The notes under the pieces were generated by a model. It worked only from the letters and a program-made list of their open reading frames with translations. It searched no databases and had not been told where the DNA came from. The position numbers and the translations under genes are program-made. Positions 15,565-23,591 of a DNA stretch of 64,000 bases are shown here, piece by piece (position 1 is the stretch's first letter; the number at the start of each line of letters is the position of its first letter). The DNA comes from Burkholderia mayonis (lineage in GTDB: Bacteria > Pseudomonadota > Gammaproteobacteria > Burkholderiales > Burkholderiaceae): the NCBI RefSeq assembly GCF_001523745.2, contig NZ_CP013387.1:2046001-2110000 (forward strand). Direction: 5' to 3'.

Positions 15565-15897
15565 ATGAAAACGCATCAACCGATCCTTACCACTTCCGTT
15601 ACCGCTGCCGCCGGCCTGAACCGCTTCCAGTTCGTCGGCTTCGATGGTGGCGTGTGCGCAGCCGGCGCGAAGGCGCTCGGCGTTGCCGAAACGACCGCCG
15701 ATGTCGGCGAGCAAGCGTCGGTCAACCTGCTCGGCGTCATCCTGGTCATGGCCGGTGCGCCGGTCGACGAGCACGCCGAGGTTGAGGCCGACGCTGCCGG
15801 CCAAGCCATTCCGAAGGCGACGGGCGCGTCGAACGGCTACGCGCTCGATGCCGCGACGGCTGCTGGCGACGTCATTCGCATCCTGCGGGGCATTTGA
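15565..15897 (+). CDS. DUF2190 capsid-associated protein
   Basis: A 110-aa protein with the DUF2190 pattern: TAAAGLNRFQFVGFDGGVCA, then GVILVMAGAPVDEHAEVEAD and DAATAAGDVIRI. DUF2190 members are small beta-rich proteins next to the major capsid gene, believed to be head decoration or stabilising proteins. A small GC-rich hairpin lies in the 74-bp gap after the capsid gene, which may lower expression relative to capsid. Confidence 0.85.
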   Translation: MKTHQPILTTSVTAAAGLNRFQFVGFDGGVCAAGAKALGVAETTADVGEQASVNLLGVILVMAGAPVDEHAEVEADAAGQAIPKATGASNGYALDAATAAGDVIRILRGI

Positions 15898-15898
15898 C

Positions 15899-16351
15899 GT
15901 GCGTTACTGCACGCTGGCCGACCTGAAGGTGGCCGTGCCGGAACGGACGCTCATCGAGCTGACGAACGACACGACCACCGATTACGGCGCACCGGCGCCG
16001 ACGACGATCAATTCCGACATCGTCGAAAGCGCCGTGCGCCAGGCGGAGGAGATCGTCGACGCGCACTTGCGTGGTCGCTACAACCTGCCGCTGTCGCCGG
16101 TGCCGACGGTCATCAAGGATGTCACGGTCAATCTGGCCCGGCACTGGCTGTATGCCCGCCGACCGGAAGGCGCCGCACTGCCGGACACCGTGTCGCAGAC
16201 CTTCAAGGCGTCGATGCACATGCTCGAAAAGATTCGCGACAACAAGCTGACGATCGGTGACCCGAGCGGTACGGCGACGCCGGAGCCCGGCGAAATGAAA
16301 GTACGCGCGCGCCGTCGCGAGTTCGGTTCGGACCTGCTGGAGCGCTATTGA
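15899..16351 (+). CDS. DUF1320 head-tail connector (Mu gp36-like)
   Basis: A 150-aa protein starting at the GTG at 15899, 1 bp after the preceding stop. Motifs are YCTLADLKVAVPERTLIELT, then AEEIVDAHLRGRYNLPL and LARHWLYARRPEG, the DUF1320/Mu gp36 signature of head-completion connector proteins. The stop overlaps the ATG of the next gene. This assigns the boundary between head and tail-terminator genes. Confidence 0.88.
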   Translation: MRYCTLADLKVAVPERTLIELTNDTTTDYGAPAPTTINSDIVESAVRQAEEIVDAHLRGRYNLPLSPVPTVIKDVTVNLARHWLYARRPEGAALPDTVSQTFKASMHMLEKIRDNKLTIGDPSGTATPEPGEMKVRARRREFGSDLLERY

Positions 16352-16815
16352 TGGCGACGACGCTTGAAATGGTCGACTCCGTTGTCGCGCGGCTTCGCTT
16401 GAAGCTGCCGGCGCTGGTGACCGAGTACTTCCCGGAGCGTCCGGACGATTACCGGCTCAACCATGCGGTCGGCGCGCTGCTGGTCAGCTATCCGGGCAGC
16501 CAGTACGACACGACCGTCGACACCGACATGGTTGTTCAGCCGCGGCGGGTGAAGTTCGCGGTTGCGATCGTGCTGCGCCAGCTCAACGGCCGCGGCGGTG
16601 CGATCGACGTGCTCGATCACGTTCGCACCGCCCTGGTGGGTTTCCGCCCGCCGGACTGCAAAAAGCTTGCGGCGGTCAGCGACAAGTTTCTCGGGGAGTC
16701 GGCCGGCTTGTGGCAGTACGTGATCGAGTTTTCGGCGGGCGCCGTGATTGTCGAGGACGCGGAGCCGAATGAAGGACCGCTGTTGACGCAAGTTACCTAT
16801 GAGGAGGAATCGTGA
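16351..16815 (+). CDS. Mu gp37-like tail terminator
   Basis: A 154-aa protein from the ATG at 16351. The sequence (VDSVVARLRLKLPALVTEYF, then VQPRRVKFAVAIVLRQLNG and LVGFRPPDCKKLAAVSDKF) fits the gp37 family found between the DUF1320 and sheath genes in Mu-like phages. Tail terminators cap the tube and sheath at the correct length and join the head. The gene overlaps both neighbours. Confidence 0.8.
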   Translation: MATTLEMVDSVVARLRLKLPALVTEYFPERPDDYRLNHAVGALLVSYPGSQYDTTVDTDMVVQPRRVKFAVAIVLRQLNGRGGAIDVLDHVRTALVGFRPPDCKKLAAVSDKFLGESAGLWQYVIEFSAGAVIVEDAEPNEGPLLTQVTYEEES

Positions 16816-17057
16816 AATACCAGTACAGCGGACCGACCAGCGGCGTCACGCTGCATGACGGCGAGAACGTCCAGGAAGTGATGCTTCACACGGGCGCCGA
16901 AGTCGAGTTGCCCGAGGGGCACGAGTACACGGCGACACTGTTGGCGATGGGCTATCTGACGCCCGCGTCGACGAAGCCCGCCAAGCCCGCGCGCACCGGC
17001 GCGATGGATGATCAACCGAAGACCGCGGACAACGCGGTCGTCGCGAAGGGAGTGTGA
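16812..17057 (+). CDS. Small phage protein before sheath gene (Mu gp38 position)
   Basis: An 81-aa protein starting at the GTG at 16812 with AGGAGG upstream. The N-terminal 50 residues look like a small beta domain (YSGPTSGVTLHDGENVQEVM, then AEVELPEGHEYTATLLAMGY); the rest is a Lys/Pro/Ala tail. It occupies the slot of Mu gp38 just ahead of the sheath gene but shows no clear DUF2635 pattern to me. Function unknown; it is probably a structural or assembly protein. Confidence 0.65.
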   Translation: MKYQYSGPTSGVTLHDGENVQEVMLHTGAEVELPEGHEYTATLLAMGYLTPASTKPAKPARTGAMDDQPKTADNAVVAKGV

Positions 17058-17060
17058 GCG

Positions 17061-18494
17061 ATGGCGGCAAACTACTTGCATGGCGTCGAAACCATCGAAA
17101 AGGAAACCGGCTCGCGGCCCGTCAAGGTCGTGAAATCGGCCGTCATCGGTCTAATCGGCACGGCGCCGATCGGGCCGGTTAATACGCCGGTGCAGTCGCT
17201 GTCCGACGTCGACGCCGCGCAGTTCGGGCCGCAGCTCACGGGTTTCACGATCCCGCAAGCGCTCGATGCGGTCTACGACTACGGCAGCGGGACGGTGATC
17301 GTGATCAATGTGCTCGATCCGGCGGTGCACAAGAGCAACGCGCCGAGCGAGCCCGTCACGTTCGACGCAGCAACGGGCCGAGCCAAACTCGCGCATCCGG
17401 CCGCATCGAATCTCGTGCTGAAGAACGACTCGGGCAGCGCGACGTATGCCGAAGGCACCGACTACGCCGTCGACCTCGTCAGCGGCATCATCACGCGGAT
17501 CAAGACCGGCGCGATTCCGGCTGGCGCGACGGCGGCCAAGGCGACCTACGACTACGCGGACCCGACGAAGGTCACGGCCGCCGACATCATCGGCGCGGTG
17601 AATGCGGCCGGCATGCGCACGGGGATGAAGGCGCTGAAGGATACGTACAACCTGTACGGCTATTTCTCGAAGATCCTGATCGCCCCGGCGTATTGCACGC
17701 AAAACTCGGTTGCGGTCGAGCTGGAAGCGATAGCCGTGCAGCTCGGCGCGATCGCGTACGTCGATGCGCCGATCGGCACCACGCTCGCGCAGGCGCTGGC
17801 TGGACGCGGGCCGGCGGGCACGATCAACTTCAACACGTCCAGCGACCGCGTACGCCTCTGCTATCCGCACGTGAAGGTCTACGATGCGACGACCAATGCC
17901 GACCGGCTGGAGCCGCTCTCATCGCGCGCGGCGGGTCTGCGGGCACGCGTCGACCTGGACAAAGGCTATTGGTGGTCGAGTTCGAATCAGCAGCTCCTCG
18001 GCGTGACGGGCGTCGAGCGGCCGCTGTCGGCCATGATCGACGATCCGAAGTCGGACGTGAACATGCTCAATGAGCAAGGCATCACGACGGTGTTCAACTC
18101 GTATGGCTCGGGCTTGCGCCTGTGGGGCAATCGTACGGCTGCATGGCCGACAGTCACGCACATGCGGAACTTCGAGAACGTGCGACGCACCGGCGACGTC
18201 ATCAACGAGTCCATCCGCTACTTCAGCCTGCAATTCACGGACGTGCCGATCGATCAGGCGGTCATCGACTCAATCGTCGAGTCGGTGAACGGATTCGCCC
18301 GTAAGCTGATCGGTGACGGCGCGCTGCTCGGCTTCAAGGCATGGTTCGACCCGGCGCGCAATCCGAAGGAAGAGCTGTCTGCCGGCCATCTGCTCATCAG
18401 CTACAAGTACACGGTGCCCCCGCCGCTCGAGCGGCTCACCTACGAAACCGAGATCACCTCGGAGTATCTGCTCACCCTGAAGGGAGGTAACTAA
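17061..18494 (+). CDS. Contractile tail sheath protein (Mu gpL-like)
   Basis: A 477-aa sheath subunit. The N-terminus (HGVETIEKETGSRPVKVVKS, then VIGLIGTAPIGP) and the C-terminal domain with RTGDVINESIRYFSLQFTD and LLISYKYTVPPPLERLTYE are those of Phage_sheath family proteins. Several hundred copies form the contractile tube around the tail core. It is 3 bp upstream of the tube gene, as in nearly all myophages, so this prophage encodes a contractile-tailed virion. Confidence 0.93.
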   Translation: MAANYLHGVETIEKETGSRPVKVVKSAVIGLIGTAPIGPVNTPVQSLSDVDAAQFGPQLTGFTIPQALDAVYDYGSGTVIVINVLDPAVHKSNAPSEPVTFDAATGRAKLAHPAASNLVLKNDSGSATYAEGTDYAVDLVSGIITRIKTGAIPAGATAAKATYDYADPTKVTAADIIGAVNAAGMRTGMKALKDTYNLYGYFSKILIAPAYCTQNSVAVELEAIAVQLGAIAYVDAPIGTTLAQALAGRGPAGTINFNTSSDRVRLCYPHVKVYDATTNADRLEPLSSRAAGLRARVDLDKGYWWSSSNQQLLGVTGVERPLSAMIDDPKSDVNMLNEQGITTVFNSYGSGLRLWGNRTAAWPTVTHMRNFENVRRTGDVINESIRYFSLQFTDVPIDQAVIDSIVESVNGFARKLIGDGALLGFKAWFDPARNPKEELSAGHLLISYKYTVPPPLERLTYETEITSEYLLTLKGGN

Positions 18495-18496
18495 TC

Positions 18497-19021
18497 ATGG
18501 CGGGTGGCGTCAAAATCAATCGGATCACGAACGCCAACGTGTATCTGAGCGGAAATTCGATGCTTGGCAAGGCCGAAGAAATCAAGCTGCCGGACGTCCA
18601 GGCGATCATGGCCGAGCACAAGGCACTCGGCATGATCGGCAAGGTGGAACTGCCCGGCGGCCTGGACAAGCTCGAGGGCGAGATCAAGTGGAACTCGCTC
18701 TATGCCGACGTGGCGAAGGCGATGGCCAATCCGTTCAAGGCGGTTGCGCTGCAATGCCGATCGAGCATCGAGATGTACGGCGCGCAAGGCCGTGTGCAGG
18801 AAGTCAGCCTCGTGACGTACCTGACCGTGATGTTCAAGAAGAATCCGCTCGGCACGTTCAAGCAACACGAGAACGCCGATTTCAGCTCGTCGTTCGGCGC
18901 GACCTACATCAAGCAGGTTATCGACGGCGAGGAAGTGCTGGAGCTGGACTATATGGCCAACATCTTCCGCGTCGGCGGCGAAGACATGCTCGCCGACTTC
19001 CGCGCCAACATCGGCGGCTAA
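18497..19021 (+). CDS. Tail tube protein
   Basis: A 174-aa tube subunit: KINRITNANVYLSGNSMLGK, then GMIGKVELPGGLDKLEGEIK and GVEALDYMANIF-like C-terminal beta strands (EEVLELDYMANIFRVGGE). This is the Phage_tube family of P2 FII and Mu gpM type. It ends with a good Rho-independent terminator at 19052-19075, which separates the very abundant sheath/tube mRNA from the tail chaperones. Confidence 0.93.
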   Translation: MAGGVKINRITNANVYLSGNSMLGKAEEIKLPDVQAIMAEHKALGMIGKVELPGGLDKLEGEIKWNSLYADVAKAMANPFKAVALQCRSSIEMYGAQGRVQEVSLVTYLTVMFKKNPLGTFKQHENADFSSSFGATYIKQVIDGEEVLELDYMANIFRVGGEDMLADFRANIGG

Positions 19022-19051
19022 CCCCACACCTGAGCAGTCGTCCTCGACTTT

Positions 19052-19075
19052 GGCCCGCTTCGGCGGGCCTTTTTT
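19052..19075 (+). terminator. Rho-independent terminator after tail tube gene
   Basis: GGCCCGC, a TTCG tetraloop and GCGGGCC form a perfect 7-bp stem, directly followed by six T residues. It lies 30 bp after the tube stop. Confidence 0.88.
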
Positions 19076-19143
19076 AATTCTCTCCTCGATACAGCTATCG
19101 CGCGCGTGTCGACAATGTGTGCTCTACCTCTACGGAGCACATC

Positions 19144-19473
19144 GTGAAAATCCCCCTCAAATTCCCCGTCAAACTCGCTACCGGCCAGACGCTCACGGAA
19201 CTGACGTTGCGCCGCGGCAAACGTAAAGAAATGGCTCTCGCGGCCAAGTACAGCGAAGACCCCGGCGAACAGGAAGACTTCCTGCTCGCCACGCTGACCA
19301 ATCTCACCGTCGAAGACATCGGCGAACTCGACCTCGCCGACTCGAAGCGGCTCATGGATTCCTTTCGCAGCATGGTTGAGGGACGGGATACCGCCGGAAA
19401 TGCGGGCGCCCAGCGACCAGCCGCGGAGCAAGGAAACGCAGACGCTGGACTCGGCGCTGCGACCGCTGGATGA
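19144..19473 (+). CDS. Tail assembly chaperone (upstream frame)
   Basis: A 109-aa protein from the GTG at 19144 with CGGAG upstream. Motifs are IPLKFPVKLATGQTLTELTL, then EDFLLATLTNLTVEDIGELD and DSKRLMDSFRSM. This is the Phage_TAC_7/Mu gp41-type chaperone that coats the tape measure before tube polymerisation. A second reading frame is open across its 3' half and continues past its stop, the signature of the gpG/gpGT frameshift pair in tailed phages. Confidence 0.85.
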   Translation: MKIPLKFPVKLATGQTLTELTLRRGKRKEMALAAKYSEDPGEQEDFLLATLTNLTVEDIGELDLADSKRLMDSFRSMVEGRDTAGNAGAQRPAAEQGNADAGLGAATAG

Positions 19474-19603
19474 GGTATTGCTACTGGTGCTGAAGATTCA
19501 GCCGTCCGAAATCGCTGACCTGGACATGGACGACTACTGGCACTGGATCGACGCCGCGGAGCGGGAAATCAAGCGACGCGTCGACACTTCGAAGGGATCT
19601 TGA
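19298..19603 (+). CDS. Tail assembly chaperone, frameshift extension
   Basis: This frame is open from 19298 to the stop at 19603 and lies in the +1 (equivalently -2) register relative to the upstream chaperone, overlapping it for 176 bp. The unique part has LDEVLLLVLKIQPSEIADLD then DYWHWIDAAEREIK, similar in style to the short P2 GpE / Mu gp41' product. No convincing ATG with ribosome site initiates it. The product is most likely made by a frameshift; Mu is reported to use -2. The slippery site was not located with confidence. Confidence 0.68.
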   Translation, partial: PISPSKTSANSTSPTRSGSWIPFAAWLRDGIPPEMRAPSDQPRSKETQTLDSALRPLDEVLLLVLKIQPSEIADLDMDDYWHWIDAAEREIKRRVDTSKGS

Positions 19604-19605
19604 GG

Positions 19606-19848
19606 TCAGGCGGACCGGCGGCCAAGCCGGCCGCACAGCCACACGACGGCCTTGATCGCCGCAGCGATGAGGTACGAGCCGGCCACCACGACCGGCCCGA
19701 GAAAGGCGAAAGCAAAAAACGCGACGATGCCGAAAACGATCGGCACGGACCACCAGGGCAGTTCGATGAACAGCCAGACCGCGAGCGCGACGCCCGCAAT
19801 TGCAATCACGGCGTAGGTAATGCCTTCGGCGATGGACTGGATGTTCAT
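19606..19848 (-). CDS. Antisense-oriented small membrane protein (moron candidate)
   Basis: An 80-aa protein from the ATG at 19848 (ACGAGG upstream), on the strand opposite to all tail genes around it. Three hydrophobic segments (about 8-28, 31-55 and 57-72; for example VIAIAGVALAVWLFIELPW) make it an integral membrane protein. It converges on the tail chaperone stop with 2 bp between them and starts 29 bp before the tape measure gene. The location and strand fit a moron expressed from the prophage, for example for superinfection exclusion. Its function is not known and no relatives are recognised. Confidence 0.68.
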   Translation of the reverse strand: MNIQSIAEGITYAVIAIAGVALAVWLFIELPWWSVPIVFGIVAFFAFAFLGPVVVAGSYLIAAAIKAVVWLCGRLGRRSA

Positions 19849-19877
19849 GGGTGGCCTCGTAATTTTCCGGTAAGGAT

Positions 19878-22490
19878 ATGGCAAGCGAATTCTATATCGG
19901 CGTAAAGATCGGCGCGACACTACTCGGTAGTTTCGGTGCCGCGCTGTCCGGCACGCGCACAACGCTGAACGGGCTCGGACGTGTCGCCGACGAGCTGCGT
20001 GCGAAGCATACCCGCCTCGGGGACGCAATGGCGCGGGCGGTCGCGCATCCGATGCGCAACGTCGCCGAGCTGCGCGGCCAGTACGACCGCCTGGGCCGGA
20101 CCATCGATCTGGTCCAGGCGAAGCAAGCGGCCCTTGCGACCCGGCTGGCACGCGGCGCCGCGCTGCGCGAGCAACGCCAGGGGCTTGGTGCGGACATGCT
20201 CGGCACCTATGCGACCGCCGTTGCGACGGCCGCGCCCGTCATTGGCTCTGTGAAGCAAGCAGCCAGCTTCGAGGCCGGGCTGCGCGATATCGCGATTACC
20301 GGCAACCTGACGCGCGATGAGGAGTTCCGTATCGGCGAAACGATGCGTCGGGCGGCTCTTGCGACGAGTCAGGGCCACAACTCCATTCTGGAAGGTGTCG
20401 GCACGCTAGTTGCCGCCGGGATGGACGCCAAGGAAGCCGGCCAGAAATCCAGCCTCCTCGGTCAAGTGGCGACAGCGACGAACGCCGACATGAAAGACCT
20501 CGCAGGTATGGTCTATTCGTTCTCCGAGACGCTTGGGATCAAGGGCGACGCGTCGCTGAAAGAAGCGTTCAACCGCGCCGCGTATGGCGGCAAGCTCGGC
20601 CGGTTCGAGCTGAAGGATATGGCCAAGGCCCTGCCTGAAATGACCGCGGCGTTCGCCGCCAAGGGCATCAAGGGACAAGACGCGTTGACGCAGATTATTG
20701 CGAGCCTCGAAGTCGGCCGCGAAGGCGCCGGCAGCGGCGACGAGGCTGTGACGAACCTGCGCAACTGGCTGTCGCACATGAACGCGAAAGCGACCATCGA
20801 CGCGTACAAGAAGGCCGGCGTCGACTACCAGAAGTCGATGTCCAATCTGGTCGCCGGCGGTTACTCCAGCTACGAGGGTTCGCTGCAGATCGCGCAGAAG
20901 TTCATCGCATCGCGCGGCGACGTCTTCATGAAGCAATGGAAGGCCGCCGGCGCCAAGGGCGATGAGGAAGCGCAGCGCAAGCTAATGGAGAGCTTCGGCC
21001 TGAACGAGGTGTTCCAGGACATCCAGACCATCAATCACCTGCTCGCGATGCGCCAAGGCTGGGACAAATACCAGCAGAACAAGAAGGATATGGGCAGCAA
21101 GCAGGCGCTGAACACGATCGACCAGGACTACGCGCGCCGCGCGGAACTGGCGACCGTCGCATGGGGCCGCTTTCAGACTCAGATTGTGGATCTCGGTATC
21201 ACGGTCGGCCGTGCGCTGTTGCCGTCGCTCACGGACCTGATGAACACGGTCACGCCGCTGATCCAGCGCACCGCACAGTTCGCGGCCGGCCATCCCGGCC
21301 TGATCCGCGGCTTGGTCGGTTTCGCAACGGCGGTTATCGGTATGAAGGTCGCAACGCTCGCGGCCGGCTGGGGCCTAAATTTCTTCGTCAAGTCGCCGCT
21401 GAACATGGTCAGCACGGCGCTGACGACCGTCGGGGCGAAGTGGACGCTGTTTCGGGCGCTCTGGATCGGCGGCGGTTCGCGCCTTTCCACCGTGTTTCAG
21501 ATTTTCGGGATGGGTGCAGGAACGGCCGGCAAGCTGGCGGCCGGAATCGGGCGCGCTGGGAGCCTGTTTATGGGATTGGGCCGTGGTGCGCTCGTGGTTG
21601 GCCGCGCGCTACTCCCGTTCGGTCAGGGCATGCTGATGACGATCATCGGGCCGCTGCGCCTGCTCATCCAGGGCGGGATGCTGCTCGGTCGCATTCTCGG
21701 CGGGCAGTTGGTCAATGGCCTGATGCTCGTCGGCCGCACGGTGCTCTGGCTCGGACGCGCGCTGATGCTCAATCCGATCGGCATCGCCATTACGGCGATC
21801 GCCGTCGGCGCTTACCTCATCTATCGCTACTGGACGCCAATCAAGCAATTCTTCGGTGGTATCTGGAACTCGATCCGCAGTGCGTTTAGCGGCGGAATTG
21901 GCAGCGTCATGCGGCTGATTATCAACTGGTCGCCGCTCGGCCTGTTCTACCGCGCGTTCTCGGGCGTACTTCGCTGGTTTGGCGTCGGGCTCCCGAAAAC
22001 CTTCGCCGAATTCGGCTCGCACCTGATCGACGGCCTGGTCAACGGTATCCGTAATCGCTTCACGAGCGCGAAAGACACGCTGGTGGAATTCGGAAGCAAC
22101 GTGAAAGCGTGGTTCGCCAATACGCTCGGCATCAAGTCTCCGTCCCGCGTGTTCATGGGGTACGGCGACAACATTGCACAGGGCGCCGCGATCGGCATCG
22201 GACGATCGTCCGCAATCGCCGCGCGCGCGGCCGCCGGGATGGCAACGCAAGCCGCGGCCGCAGCGTCCATACAGCGTATCAATGCGGCCCGTGGTGGCAC
22301 GCCGGCGGGCGCTTCGGTAGCCGGCGCTGGGATCACGGTTCACTTCTCGCCGACGATCACGGTTCAGGGCGGTTCGCCCGAAGGCGTCAGGGACCAGGTG
22401 AACCAAGGGCTCGGCCTGTCGTTGCGCGAACTGGAGCGGATGCTCGATAACCTGCTCGCGCAACGCGCGCGCCGCTCGTACGGGGGCTGA
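19878..22490 (+). CDS. Tail tape measure protein
   Basis: An 870-aa protein setting tail length. The N-terminal 130 residues are helical. The TP901-like core follows (FEAGLRDIAITGNLTRDEEF, then ILEGVGTLVAAGMDAKEAGQ). Hydrophobic stretches from about 480 to 650 probably insert in the host membrane during DNA entry. The C-terminal region has the P2/TP901 motif GIKSPSRVFMGYGDNIAQGA. Length corresponds to a moderately long contractile tail. It begins the P2-like distal tail segment. Confidence 0.93.
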   Translation: MASEFYIGVKIGATLLGSFGAALSGTRTTLNGLGRVADELRAKHTRLGDAMARAVAHPMRNVAELRGQYDRLGRTIDLVQAKQAALATRLARGAALREQRQGLGADMLGTYATAVATAAPVIGSVKQAASFEAGLRDIAITGNLTRDEEFRIGETMRRAALATSQGHNSILEGVGTLVAAGMDAKEAGQKSSLLGQVATATNADMKDLAGMVYSFSETLGIKGDASLKEAFNRAAYGGKLGRFELKDMAKALPEMTAAFAAKGIKGQDALTQIIASLEVGREGAGSGDEAVTNLRNWLSHMNAKATIDAYKKAGVDYQKSMSNLVAGGYSSYEGSLQIAQKFIASRGDVFMKQWKAAGAKGDEEAQRKLMESFGLNEVFQDIQTINHLLAMRQGWDKYQQNKKDMGSKQALNTIDQDYARRAELATVAWGRFQTQIVDLGITVGRALLPSLTDLMNTVTPLIQRTAQFAAGHPGLIRGLVGFATAVIGMKVATLAAGWGLNFFVKSPLNMVSTALTTVGAKWTLFRALWIGGGSRLSTVFQIFGMGAGTAGKLAAGIGRAGSLFMGLGRGALVVGRALLPFGQGMLMTIIGPLRLLIQGGMLLGRILGGQLVNGLMLVGRTVLWLGRALMLNPIGIAITAIAVGAYLIYRYWTPIKQFFGGIWNSIRSAFSGGIGSVMRLIINWSPLGLFYRAFSGVLRWFGVGLPKTFAEFGSHLIDGLVNGIRNRFTSAKDTLVEFGSNVKAWFANTLGIKSPSRVFMGYGDNIAQGAAIGIGRSSAIAARAAAGMATQAAAAASIQRINAARGGTPAGASVAGAGITVHFSPTITVQGGSPEGVRDQVNQGLGLSLRELERMLDNLLAQRARRSYGG

Positions 22491-22491
22491 C

Positions 22492-23382
22492 GTGTTCGCA
22501 ATTCTTGGCGATATCGAGTTCGACCTGATTGGCTACTTCGACGGTTTCGACGCGACCTTCGGCGCGGACTATGCCGAGCACGCGCTCCTGCAGGGCAAGC
22601 CGCGGCTGCAGCGCATGGGTGACAAGCTCGATGACATCCGGATTGCCCTGTCGTTTCACTACTGGTACTGCGACCCGGAGGCCGAGCTGGCGAAGCTGCG
22701 TGCGGCCGTGAGCGCGAAACAGGCCATGGCGCTTGTGTTCGGCAATGGCGATTACAAAGGCTGGTTCGTGCTGACCGAGGTTCAAGCGACCAGCAAACAG
22801 ACCGATACGTCAGGGACGGTGCTGTCACTCGAGGCGAACATTACGCTGCGCGAGTTCGTCGGCGACAAGAAGAACCCGCTCAAGCCGCCAGCCGTGCAGC
22901 CCAAGGTGCCTCCGGCGGCCGCACAGGCAGTTTCCAGCGTCGCGTCGGCAGTTTCCACAGCACGCGGCACGGTCCAGCAAGCCGTGACCTGGGCGAATCA
23001 AGCGCAGTCCGCGATGCGCGCGGCCGTCGATGCGGTCAAGGCCGTCCAGAAGCTGAAGGACGATCCGCTCTCCGCGTTGAGCCGCTCCTCAAGCGTGCTG
23101 ACCAACATCAAGCAAGCCGCCGATCCGTTGGCGAATCTATCACCGGCGCTGGCATCGCTGACGGACCAAATTCCCGAAGCGGCCGGCATTCTGCGAGCCA
23201 GCAATACCGCACTGGACGCTGTTCGATCGGCGGAAGGCCCTTTGGCGAATGCAACGATCGGCACGATTACGGGCGCGATCGACCATGCGGCCGGGCAGCT
23301 CACGACGGCGACCGGCGCGCTGAGTTCGGCCGCGCCCAGCCTCAGCAAACTGGCCGCGAAAGTTGCGACGCGGAGGATTTAA
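22492..23382 (+). CDS. P2 gpU-like tail protein
   Basis: A 296-aa protein starting at the GTG at 22492, 1 bp after the tape measure stop. The first 130 residues are the P2 GpU domain (FAILGDIEFDLIGYFDGFDA, then LDDIRIALSFHYWYCDPEAE and GDYKGWFVLTEVQATSKQTD). The remaining part is an Ala/Val/Ser-rich helical repeat region, so it is about twice the length of P2 gpU (159 aa); such extensions are common in Burkholderia phages. Expected role: tail completion/terminator-type or baseplate hub connection. Confidence 0.85.
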   Translation: MFAILGDIEFDLIGYFDGFDATFGADYAEHALLQGKPRLQRMGDKLDDIRIALSFHYWYCDPEAELAKLRAAVSAKQAMALVFGNGDYKGWFVLTEVQATSKQTDTSGTVLSLEANITLREFVGDKKNPLKPPAVQPKVPPAAAQAVSSVASAVSTARGTVQQAVTWANQAQSAMRAAVDAVKAVQKLKDDPLSALSRSSSVLTNIKQAADPLANLSPALASLTDQIPEAAGILRASNTALDAVRSAEGPLANATIGTITGAIDHAAGQLTTATGALSSAAPSLSKLAAKVATRRI

Positions 23383-23591
23383 TGTTTTTGACCCACATCA
23401 CAACCGACGGCGAGCGGTGGGACCAAATCGCCTACCGCTATTACGGCGACCCGTTTGCCTACGAGAGGATCATTGCCGCGAACCCGAGCGTGCCGATCAC
23501 GCCGCTTCTCGCGAGCGGCATTGCGCTGTCGATTCCGGTCGTTGCCGCCGACGACGTACTTGATGAGGAGCTTCCGCCGTGGATGCGGTAG
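23382..23591 (+). CDS. P2 gpX-like tail protein (LysM-like)
   Basis: A 69-aa protein with the gpX/LysM pattern: TDGERWDQIAYRYYGDPFAY, then ERIIAANPSVPI and GIALSIPVV. P2 gpX lies between U and D and is thought to help assemble the baseplate hub. The gene overlaps the preceding stop and, by 13 bp, the following gpD-like gene. Confidence 0.9.
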   Translation: MFLTHITTDGERWDQIAYRYYGDPFAYERIIAANPSVPITPLLASGIALSIPVVAADDVLDEELPPWMR

